Part shown: positions 1-6,349 of the stretch, one piece after another
Numbering within the stretch: position 1 is the stretch's first letter
Layout of the letters: each line of letters begins with the position of its first letter
Source of the DNA: CAJGBR01 sp045637425
GTDB lineage: Bacteria > Bacteroidota > Bacteroidia > Bacteroidales > Rikenellaceae
Reading direction: 5' to 3'
Assembly (NCBI GenBank): GCA_045637425.1
Contig: JAZTZL010000020.1
Location: 1 to 15,965, forward strand
Length of the DNA stretch: 15,965 bases
Notes under the pieces: generated by a model
What the model was told of the DNA's origin: nothing
The model's input: only the letters and a program-made list of their open reading frames with translations
Databases searched by the model: none
Made by a program: the position numbers and the translations under genes

Positions 1-141
1 CTGGCTGCGTACTTGGGAATTGGGGAAACCTTAGCGAATAAACTTCACAAAGACAAAGAGATTAAGAGTTCTCGATTTGGAAGAGAGATTTGGTTTCGCA
101 AGAGCGACATTGATAAGTTTATGGCTAAGCACCAAGAATAG
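1..141 (+). CDS. Excisionase-like helix-turn-helix protein, C-terminal fragment
   Basis: Frame 1 is open from the first base to the TAG at 139-141, giving the last 46 residues of a protein whose start lies outside the window. The fragment reads as the second half of a winged helix-turn-helix of the MerR/excisionase type: a recognition-helix segment (LAAYLGIGETLANKL), then a basic wing with G-R-E-I-W-F-R and the ending SDIDKFMAKHQE. This pattern is typical of the small Xis or helix-turn-helix proteins of Bacteroidota integrative elements, which steer the integrase toward excision or regulate transfer genes. Only about half the protein is visible, so the family call is good but the exact role (excisionase or regulator) is inferred. 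Its position about 160 bases from a tRNA gene fits the end of a mobile element. Confidence 0.7.
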   Translation: MAAYLGIGETLANKLHKDKEIKSSRFGREIWFRKSDIDKFMAKHQE

Positions 142-235
142 AATTGTATTATAGGCGAATTGTCCTTATCTTTGCTGACGATACGATTTTATTAACCTTA
201 GGAGTATCAGGACTTGTGATAATCAAGAGTGAAAG

Positions 236-259
236 GGGCGTAAAAAAGGGCGTAAAAAA
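236..259 (+). repeat. Perfect 12-bp tandem repeat, possible integrase arm site
   Basis: The unit GGGCGTAAAAAA occurs twice head to tail with no mismatch, 41 bases from the 3' end of tRNA-Cys. A related pair with the same 12-base period (GGGTGTAATTTT, GGGTGTAACTTT) lies upstream of the integrase gene at 14697-14720. Closely spaced direct repeats near element ends are typical arm-type binding sites for lambda-like integrases. Binding is inferred, not shown. Confidence 0.5.
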
Positions 260-262
260 CAA

Positions 263-297
263 GAAACCCCTCTACAAGTGCTTGTAGAGAGGTTTTT
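263..297. terminator. Strong hairpin terminator downstream of tRNA-Cys
   Basis: A 9-bp stem (CTCTACAAG/CTTGTAGAG) with a 2-base loop is extended past one mismatch by CC/GG and AA/TT pairs. It is followed by TTTTTT on the plus strand. On the minus strand the hairpin is followed by a broken T-rich run. It can therefore stop rightward transcription from the element before it reaches tRNA-Cys, and may also end the leftward tRNA-Cys transcript. Confidence 0.75.
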
Positions 298-299
298 TG

Positions 300-370
300 A
301 GGTCTGAAGCGGATTCGAACCGCTGTACGAGGTTTTGCAGACCTCTGCCTAGCCTCTCGGCCATCAGACC
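300..370 (-). tRNA. tRNA-Cys (GCA)
   Basis: Read on the minus strand, the sequence folds into a full cloverleaf. The acceptor stem is GGTCTGA/TCAGACC (7 bp). The anticodon loop CTGCAAA sits on an AGAGG/CCTCG-side stem, giving anticodon GCA. The T arm is GCGGTTCGAATCCGC. The base after the acceptor stem is U, matching the U73 identity base of tRNA-Cys. CCA is not encoded. The gene has its own well-formed promoter and diverges from dprA. Its 3' end faces the mobile-element remnant, so it may be that element's attachment site. Confidence 0.95.
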
Positions 371-389
371 ATTATTACTTTTCTGCGTG

Positions 390-421
390 CAAAGGTAGGC
401 ATTATTTTTATTATTTACAAA
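390..421 (-). promoter_or_regulatory. Promoter of tRNA-Cys (Bacteroidota type)
   Basis: On the minus strand, TTTG (418-421) is followed after exactly 20 bases by TACCTTTG (390-397). This is a perfect match to the Bacteroidota -33/-7 consensus TTTG-N19-21-TAnnTTTG. Transcription should start about a dozen bases before the tRNA. Confidence 0.85.
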
Positions 422-432
422 ACTTTTGCCCA

Positions 433-464
433 TTTTTTTATTTCAAACAATTTATATACCTTTG
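433..464 (+). promoter_or_regulatory. Probable promoter of the dprA operon
   Basis: TACCTTTG (457-464) is a perfect -7 box. Twenty bases upstream lies TTTT (433-436), a three-of-four match to the -33 box. The predicted start is about 20 bases before the dprA ATG. The promoter stands back to back with that of tRNA-Cys, with only 11 bases between the two -33 boxes. Confidence 0.6.
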
Positions 465-490
465 AATCTCTAATCAAACACATTGGTTTT

Positions 491-1606
491 ATGTCCATTT
501 ACGACGTCGCATTATCTATGATTCACGAGCTGGGAGTCGCTCGTATTCACCACCTTATAGAGTTTTTCGGTACTGCCGAAAACGTGTTCAGTACATCTAT
601 CGAGCAACTGACCGAACAACTGAAATTTCCTCACGAAGCTGCGACGTACATATACAACCAACTTAATCGCAAAGACTTACTTGCACAGGCTCAAGCCGAA
701 TTGGACTTCCTCAACCGCAACAACGCTCGAGCTTTCGCAATTGGTGATGACGATTACCCTGCGATGTTGAGAGAATGTTGTGATGCGCCCAATGTGTTGT
801 TTGTCAAGGGGGATTTAGACCTAAATAGCGAGCACTTTTTATCGGTAGTCGGGACACGACGATATACTAAATATGGGGAGGAATTGTGTGATAATCTGAT
901 GCGCGAACTAGCAGAACTCATTCCTGACGCAGTTATTGTCAGCGGGTTAGCTTACGGCATAGACATAACAGCAGAAATTGCTGCGAACAAATATGGATTG
1001 CGTACAGCCAGCGTCGTAGCCAACAATTTACGAGAAGTATCTCCTACATCTCACCTCAACCATTTGCGCGACTTCATCGGAAACGGAGGAGCAGTCCTTA
1101 CCGAGATGTCGTCTTTGGAGAAGACTATTCAGTCGAGTTTTCTGCGTCGCAACCGAATTATCGCTGGGTTATCATCGGGCACGCTGGTTATTGAGTCGCA
1201 TCTGCGTGGCGGAGCGCTCTCCACAGCGCGATGTGCTATGGAGTACAACCGCGAGGTTATGGCAATCCCGGGACGTGCGGCTGACACTGCATCTGAAGGT
1301 TGCAACGAACTGATTCGCAAAGGAATTGCACAACTCGTAACAAATGCCGAACAAATTGTCGAGACTCTCGGCTGGCAGCATAATAAGAAAATACGCACTC
1401 AACACGAAGTCAAACAATTCAGCATTGACCTCTCACCCGACGAGAGATTAATATATGATGCAATCGGAGCGACTACTGCAACGCCCGTAGACCTTATCGC
1501 ATCAAACACAGGAATGTCCATTCAAACCGTATCGGTCATTCTCGTTTCATTGGAAATCAAAAACCTTGTAAAACCCATTGCAGGGAATCAATATATAAGA
1601 TGCTAA
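491..1606 (+). CDS. dprA: DNA-processing protein DprA
   Basis: A 371-residue DprA/Smf protein, which binds incoming single-stranded DNA and loads RecA during natural transformation. An N-terminal helical domain (1-75) is followed by the Rossmann-like core: V-V-G-T-R-R-Y-T-K-Y-G (119-129), S-G-L-A-Y-G-I-D (151-158), R-R-N-R-I-I-A-G-L-S (219-228), G-G-A-L-S-T-A (240-246) and I-P-G-R (259-262) to G-C-N-x-L-I (270-275). A winged-helix-like C terminus (about 315-371) follows. The usual G-x-G-L-D-x-x-Y-P segment is replaced by N-N-L-R-E-V-S-P (178-185), a divergence I believe also occurs in some Bacteroidales. The ATG is the first after the promoter. tatD follows after 4 bases, so the two are surely co-transcribed. 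A role in transformation is known for the family but is not shown for this organism. Confidence 0.96.
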   Translation: MSIYDVALSMIHELGVARIHHLIEFFGTAENVFSTSIEQLTEQLKFPHEAATYIYNQLNRKDLLAQAQAELDFLNRNNARAFAIGDDDYPAMLRECCDAPNVLFVKGDLDLNSEHFLSVVGTRRYTKYGEELCDNLMRELAELIPDAVIVSGLAYGIDITAEIAANKYGLRTASVVANNLREVSPTSHLNHLRDFIGNGGAVLTEMSSLEKTIQSSFLRRNRIIAGLSSGTLVIESHLRGGALSTARCAMEYNREVMAIPGRAADTASEGCNELIRKGIAQLVTNAEQIVETLGWQHNKKIRTQHEVKQFSIDLSPDERLIYDAIGATTATPVDLIASNTGMSIQTVSVILVSLEIKNLVKPIAGNQYIRC

Positions 1607-1610
1607 TAAT

Positions 1611-2393
1611 ATGTACTTTATAGATACTCATTCGCACTTGTTCGACGAAGCATTCGACACAGACCGCGCCGATGCAGTTGCTCGCGCACTGGAAGTCGGA
1701 GTCAAAAAAATTATTCTACCTGCGATTGATTCATCATCATATCGAGCGATGGTTGAATTGCAACAGACCTATCCCGAAAATTTCTTTATGCTGGCGGGGC
1801 TCCACCCGACTTCGGTCAATGAGATTGAAGATTGGCAATCGGAGATAGCTGTTGTCGAGCAGATGATTCGTAGCAACGAACATAAATTCATAGGTATTGG
1901 CGAGGTCGGACTCGACCTATATTGGGATAAGGAACATATTGAAGAACAACGCTGTGCACTGAGCAGCCAGATAGACTTGGCTTTGGAATTCAACCTACCC
2001 GTAGTCTTCCACACTCGTGATGCTTTCCCCGAAATGACAGACCTGCTTGAGGGCTACCGAGGACGAGGTCTCAGAGGTGTATTCCACAGTTTTTCAGGCA
2101 GCATTGATGATTACGCGAAGTTACGCACATTAGGCAATTTTCTTTTCGGAGTCGGTGGCGTAGTCACCTACAAGCGATCGGCCGTTGCGGAGGTTATTAA
2201 AGAGTTGCCACTCGAGGAGCTGGTACTCGAAACAGATGCGCCCTATTTGTCTCCCGTACCGATGCGTGGCAAGCGTAACGAGTCGGCCTACACCCTGCAT
2301 ACTGCGCAATTTCTGGCGCAGCTCAAATGTGTATCGCTTGAGGAGGTGGCTCACCAAACAACAAAAAATGCCGAACTGATGTTCGGAATCTAA
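1611..2393 (+). CDS. tatD: TatD family metal-dependent DNase
   Basis: A 260-residue TIM-barrel hydrolase of the TatD/YcfH family, the usual family length. The metal and catalytic residues are all present: H7-S-H9 at the N terminus, E98 in G-E-V-G-L-D, H134 in F-H-T-R, H159 in F-H-S-F-S-G, and D209 in E-T-D-A-P-Y-L-S-P. TatD enzymes act in the cytoplasm as metal-dependent 3'-5' exonucleases on DNA, with proposed roles in repair of oxidised DNA and in DNA degradation. The natural substrate here is unknown. The start lies 4 bases after dprA and a CoiA-like nuclease gene follows after 14 bases, so the three form one rightward unit concerned with DNA processing. Confidence 0.95.
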   Translation: MYFIDTHSHLFDEAFDTDRADAVARALEVGVKKIILPAIDSSSYRAMVELQQTYPENFFMLAGLHPTSVNEIEDWQSEIAVVEQMIRSNEHKFIGIGEVGLDLYWDKEHIEEQRCALSSQIDLALEFNLPVVFHTRDAFPEMTDLLEGYRGRGLRGVFHSFSGSIDDYAKLRTLGNFLFGVGGVVTYKRSAVAEVIKELPLEELVLETDAPYLSPVPMRGKRNESAYTLHTAQFLAQLKCVSLEEVAHQTTKNAELMFGI

Positions 2394-2407
2394 AAACGAT
2401 TAATATT

Positions 2408-2514
2408 ATGAGTGTACTCTATCATTTTGCAAAAAATAAAAATGGTGAAACCATCGAATTGACAACGTCGAAAAAGGACAAAAAGGATATTACTGTGTTT
2501 ATTGTGGTGAAGAA
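2408..2514 (+). pseudogene. Out-of-frame N-terminal segment of the CoiA-like gene
   Basis: An ATG 14 bases after tatD opens a reading frame starting MSVLYHFAKNKNGETIELTT that dies at a TGA at 2516-2518. The adjacent frame encodes G-Y-Y-C-V-Y-C-G-E-E-M (2485-2517) and leads straight into the long frame starting at 2515. Together they give the usual N terminus of the family: a short strand with N-G-E, then a C-x2-C zinc knuckle and H-F-R-H-K. The switch lies between 2468 and 2485, where GAAAAAGG and CAAAAAGG occur in tandem. One extra A in either run would join the frames into a protein of about 348 residues. This may be a real one-base deletion, a phase-variable tract or a sequencing error. 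Confidence 0.75.
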
Positions 2515-3453
2515 ATGACGCCCGTTATAGGGCTAAAAAAGCAACCACATTTTCGACACAAAAAAGATATTCATTCTTACGAAAGTTATTTACACAAATT
2601 AGCAAAAGAACGTTTGAAAGAACTTTTCGACACTAGTGAGAAGTTTGAAATATATAATTGCGTTGAATATAGATGTGATAAAAATTGTGAACTATATTGC
2701 AAAATGAGAAATTCACAACCAACATACTGCAATTCAACAAGAGACTTAAAATTAACGTATGATAAATGTGAAATTGAGAAAGAGTACAAAGGTTTTATCG
2801 CAGATTTATTATTAACGAGCAGCAAGAATCCCGACATAGACCCCATATTTTTAGAAATCTCGCACAAACACGATTGTGAACAAGAAAAATTAGATTCTGG
2901 AATTAAAATTATAGAATTAAAAGTTAAAGATGATCGGGACTTAAAATTCAAATTACCATTAAAAGAAAGTGACCGAAGGTTGAATTTTAAAGACCGAAAT
3001 ATTAGATTTTATAATTTCTGTCATAAACCATCGTATAGTTTATTCAGATGTTGTGTATCCAAGCCTAAAGATGGTATTGTGGAATGTTTATTCGAAACAA
3101 TAAATTGCTATAATTCTGATAGCCATAACAACTACAAAAACTTTTTGGATATTACAGTTGATCGCGACGATGAAGATAATTTACGCAAATTCCTTCCACA
3201 AATATTACTCGTTGACAATAAACAAATATTCATTAACAATGGCGTAAGAACTATTAATAAATCTGTGCATTGTTTAAATTGCTACCATTCTACTCGAAAT
3301 TGTAGATCTTTTATTAAATATAAAAATTCAAGACGCATAGATGATCATCGAAAACTCGAGTATTTGCCTTATAGCTGTCCATATTTCAAAGTCCAGGCAT
3401 TCGGGACACCTCCGTTCCCATATAAGATATGGAAAAATCCCGACTTTAAATAA
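2515..3453 (+). CDS. CoiA-like nuclease-family protein (N terminus frameshifted away)
   Basis: The intact frame gives 312 residues, but the ATG used here is internal: the preceding in-frame codons encode the C-x2-C half of a zinc knuckle. P-H-F-R-H-K (11-16) completes that N-terminal motif. A cysteine-rich stretch follows (C49, C54, C58, C62, C72, C85). Next comes a core resembling a restriction-endonuclease fold: G-F-I-A-D-L-L-L (93-100), P-I-F-L-E-I-S-H (110-117) and S-G-I-K-I-I-E-L (128-135), with D97 and E114 as likely metal ligands. A second cysteine group sits at C253, C256, C263 and C288. The layout resembles proteins annotated as the competence protein CoiA family; the fold and function are inferred. 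Base composition is clearly more A+T-rich than in dprA and tatD, suggesting later acquisition. Confidence 0.7.
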   Translation: MTPVIGLKKQPHFRHKKDIHSYESYLHKLAKERLKELFDTSEKFEIYNCVEYRCDKNCELYCKMRNSQPTYCNSTRDLKLTYDKCEIEKEYKGFIADLLLTSSKNPDIDPIFLEISHKHDCEQEKLDSGIKIIELKVKDDRDLKFKLPLKESDRRLNFKDRNIRFYNFCHKPSYSLFRCCVSKPKDGIVECLFETINCYNSDSHNNYKNFLDITVDRDDEDNLRKFLPQILLVDNKQIFINNGVRTINKSVHCLNCYHSTRNCRSFIKYKNSRRIDDHRKLEYLPYSCPYFKVQAFGTPPFPYKIWKNPDFK

Positions 3454-3466
3454 GCCGGGATTTTTT
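3433..3466. terminator. Bidirectional terminator between the CoiA-like gene and infB
   Basis: A 10-bp perfect stem (AAAAATCCCG, 3433-3442; CGGGATTTTT, 3456-3465) is flanked by A and T runs, so it works on both strands. It overlaps the last codons and stop of the rightward CoiA-like gene and sits 18 bases beyond the infB stop. Both convergent transcripts can use it. Confidence 0.9.
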
Positions 3467-3483
3467 CACTTGTTATTTTCTGA

Positions 3484-6294
3484 TTACTTTTTGCGGGCAA
3501 CTTCCACCTGTTCGTAACCTTCGACGATGTCGCCAATCTTGATATCATTGAAGTTTTCGATATTAAGACCGCATTCCATACCGTTGGTTACCTCTTTCAC
3601 GTCGTCCTTGAATCGTTTGAGTGAGCCGAGTCGGCCTGTGTAGATTACGATACCATCGCGGATTACGCGCACCGAGGTATTTCTTGTAATCTTACCTTCG
3701 CGCACGATACAGCCGGCAATAGTTCCGACCTTCGAAATCTTGAATGTCTCGAGAACCTCAACCGAGCACACGATTTCTTCTTTGAATTCAGGCTCGAGCA
3801 TACCTTCGATAGCATCTTTAATTTCGTTGATTGCGTCGTAGATAATCGAATAGAGACGAATTTCAATCTCCTCTTTTTCAGCCAATTTGCGTGCACTCGC
3901 AGAAGGACGCACTTGGAAACCTACGATTACGGCATTCGATGCTGCAGCCAACAATACGTCAGATTCTGAGATTGCGCCCACTGCCTTGTGAATAACATTC
4001 ACTTGAACAGTTTCCTTCGAGAGCTTAATCAATGAGTCGGTCAATGCCTCGATAGAACCGTCTACGTCACCCTTAACGATAATGTTGAGTTCCTTAAAGC
4101 TACCGATAGCAATACGACGACCGATTTCATCGAGAGTGATGTGTTTCTGAGTCTTGAGTCCCTGCATACGTTGCAACTGTTCACGTTTGTTAGCAATTTC
4201 GCGAGCCGACTTTTCATCTTCCATCACATTGAATGTATCCCCAGCTTGCGGAGCGCCATTCAGACCAAGCACAAGCACCGGGGTTGAAGGCGGAGCAACG
4301 GTTACTCTCTTACCGTGTTCATTGAACATTGCCTTAACCTTACCCGAGTAGATACCCGACAGGATTACGTCACCAACGTGCAGTGAACCATTCTGCACCA
4401 ACACAGTTGCTACATAACCACGACCCTTATCGAGCGATGATTCAATAATTGCACCATTAGCTCGACGATTCGGATTAGCTTTCAAGTTAAGGAATTCAGC
4501 TTCGAGCAATACCTTTTCCAACAATTTATCGAGATTGATGCCCTGTTTAGCCGAAATATCTTGTGACTGATAATTACCACCCCAATCCTCAACGAGGTAG
4601 TTCATATTAGCGAGTTCTTCCTTGATTTTATCAGGGTTAGCACTGGGCTTATCAATCTTATTGATAGCGAATACCATCGGAACGCCTGCAGCCGTAGCGT
4701 GGTTGATAGCTTCAACCGTTTGCGGCATCACGTTGTCATCGGCGGCAACAATAATGATAGCCACGTCCGTAATCTTCGCACCACGAGCACGCATCGCTGT
4801 AAAGGCTTCGTGCCCCGGAGTATCAAGGAATGTAATCTGCTTTCCGTTACACATTACGCTATAAGCACCGATGTGTTGTGTGATACCACCTGCTTCGCCT
4901 GCCGTAACATTTGTCTTTCTGATATTATCGAGCAACGATGTTTTACCGTGGTCGACGTGACCCATTACGGTTACAATCGGAGGTCTGTCTTGGAGATCCT
5001 CTTCGCTATCAACTTCGGTTTCGATGGCCTCTTGAATTTCCACAGACACGAATTCAACCTTGAAGCCAAACTCTTCAGCCACTACAACCAGAGCCTCTGC
5101 GTCGAGTCGCTGGTTGATAGATACCATCAAACCGAGGTTCATACACGCAGTAATAACTTCCGTAACACCCACGTCCATCATCGTAGCCAATTCGCTAACA
5201 GTAACGAATTCGGTCACTTTGAGGATTGAGCGTTCTTGTTGTTCGCGTTCCTGTTCCTCCTGCATACGGTTAGAGACAGCCTCACGTTTATCTTTACGAT
5301 ACTTCGAACTCTTTGACTTCGCACCTTTGGCAGTCAGACGAGCCAATGTATCTTTAATTTGTTTTTGTACTTCTTCGTCGCTGATTTCCTGTTTAACTAC
5401 AGGTTTAACCTTTTGTGGTTTCTCTTTTTTCTTATTTTGAGGTTTAGGCGCAGACTGTTGTTGCTGCTGAGGTTTACCCGCAGTACGCTCCTTCTCCTTG
5501 TTAGGTTGAGCAGCCGGTTGTGACTGTTGTTTAGTAATATCAACCTTATCCTTTACGATTCTCTTACGTTTTTCACGTTTTTTACCGCTGTGATCTTCTC
5601 GTTTTTTTGAAAAATCATTCAAGTCGATCTTACCCAACACCTTAGGACCTGCTATTGCACTTGAAGAGTCGGTGCGGAATATATCCGACTGCTGTTCAGC
5701 CATTCTCTGATCGTAAGTTTTATTTTGCGCCTCAGAACTTGCCATAGGTTGTTGTGGCTTAGGCTCTGCAGGTTTGGGTTTCGGAGCCTCAACTTGCGGT
5801 TTAGCCTTTGGAGCAGCCTGTTGTTTTGCCTCCTCTTTTTTAGGCTTGTTAGCCGGACGCGCAGCTGGCTTTTCATTTTTATCACGGTTTTTGTCGCGAT
5901 TAGCCTTGTGGTCTTTATTCTCTTTGCGAGGTTGTTCGAGGTCTATCTTTCCCACTACTTTCGGAGACGCAACTGTAGGCATATCACTGGCAATAGTAGA
6001 TTTTATCAAAACTTCTTTCGGAGCAGACTCCTCTTTCTGAGTTGTATCCGACACACCCTTCAGAGTGATTGTTTCATTCTTCTGGTTGATTTTTTCGCGG
6101 ATATTGATACCCTCAACACCTTTACCGCCAAACTCTTTGTTCAGAATTTCAAACACCGAAGGTTCGATGATTGCGCTGGGGGTATTATCGATTTTGATTC
6201 CCTTCTTTTCAAGGAAATCGACTATGGTTGATTGCCCGACTTTAAGTTGTCTGGCTATTACATTCAATCTTAATTTCTTTTCTGACACTGCCAT
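3484..6294 (-). CDS. infB: Translation initiation factor IF-2
   Basis: A 936-residue IF-2, the GTPase that brings initiator tRNA to the 30S subunit and promotes subunit joining. Residues 1-35 form the N-terminal helical domain (start M-A-V-S-E-K-K). A long Lys/Gln/Pro/Ala-rich linker (about 60-340) contains two copies of P-K-V-[VL]-G-K-I-D-L. The GTPase domain shows G1 G-H-V-D-H-G-K-T (445-452), G3 D-T-P-G-H-E (491-496) and G4 N-K-I-D (545-548). The C-terminal half holds the two beta-barrels and the tRNA-binding domain. The protein is long because of the linker, as is usual in Bacteroidota. It follows nusA after 55 bases with no terminator between, as the third gene of rimP-nusA-infB. Confidence 0.98.
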   Translation of the reverse strand: MAVSEKKLRLNVIARQLKVGQSTIVDFLEKKGIKIDNTPSAIIEPSVFEILNKEFGGKGVEGINIREKINQKNETITLKGVSDTTQKEESAPKEVLIKSTIASDMPTVASPKVVGKIDLEQPRKENKDHKANRDKNRDKNEKPAARPANKPKKEEAKQQAAPKAKPQVEAPKPKPAEPKPQQPMASSEAQNKTYDQRMAEQQSDIFRTDSSSAIAGPKVLGKIDLNDFSKKREDHSGKKREKRKRIVKDKVDITKQQSQPAAQPNKEKERTAGKPQQQQQSAPKPQNKKKEKPQKVKPVVKQEISDEEVQKQIKDTLARLTAKGAKSKSSKYRKDKREAVSNRMQEEQEREQQERSILKVTEFVTVSELATMMDVGVTEVITACMNLGLMVSINQRLDAEALVVVAEEFGFKVEFVSVEIQEAIETEVDSEEDLQDRPPIVTVMGHVDHGKTSLLDNIRKTNVTAGEAGGITQHIGAYSVMCNGKQITFLDTPGHEAFTAMRARGAKITDVAIIIVAADDNVMPQTVEAINHATAAGVPMVFAINKIDKPSANPDKIKEELANMNYLVEDWGGNYQSQDISAKQGINLDKLLEKVLLEAEFLNLKANPNRRANGAIIESSLDKGRGYVATVLVQNGSLHVGDVILSGIYSGKVKAMFNEHGKRVTVAPPSTPVLVLGLNGAPQAGDTFNVMEDEKSAREIANKREQLQRMQGLKTQKHITLDEIGRRIAIGSFKELNIIVKGDVDGSIEALTDSLIKLSKETVQVNVIHKAVGAISESDVLLAAASNAVIVGFQVRPSASARKLAEKEEIEIRLYSIIYDAINEIKDAIEGMLEPEFKEEIVCSVEVLETFKISKVGTIAGCIVREGKITRNTSVRVIRDGIVIYTGRLGSLKRFKDDVKEVTNGMECGLNIENFNDIKIGDIVEGYEQVEVARKK

Positions 6295-6349
6295 AGAATT
6301 TTGATTTTGTTAATCCTTCTCTTTTAAAATTACTTAGTCCAAATTCGTG

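Larger units (their letters stand above)
142..299. other. Non-coding end of a putative integrated element next to tRNA-Cys
   Basis: No convincing coding sequence lies between the excisionase-like gene and tRNA-Cys. The stretch holds a promoter-like -7 box (TATCTTTG, 167-174) with a weak -33 box (ATTG, 143-146), a perfect 12-base tandem repeat at 236-259 and a strong hairpin at 263-297. Its position between a mobile-element gene and the 3' end of a tRNA suggests the terminal region of an element integrated at tRNA-Cys. The far copy of the attachment core would lie outside the window, so this stays inference. Confidence 0.4.

Noticed and set aside
236..259. A CRISPR array or satellite from the short tandem repeat
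   Set aside because: There are only two adjacent 12-base units without spacers, and no associated genes. No CRISPR-like repeats occur anywhere in the window.
2471..2485. Programmed -1 ribosomal frameshift in the CoiA-like gene
   Set aside because: The bases before AAA-AAG in the upstream frame are G and C, so the canonical A_AAA_AAG heptamer is not formed and no clear stimulatory stem was seen. A one-base deletion explains it more simply.
4699..5229. A 176-codon plus-strand frame opposite the IF-2 GTPase domain
   Set aside because: It overlaps well-conserved infB sequence and encodes no recognisable protein.
5725..6231. A 168-codon plus-strand frame rich in Phe, Leu and Arg opposite infB
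   Set aside because: It is antisense to the Lys/Gln/Pro-rich IF-2 linker and its composition follows from that. No start signals or family features are present.
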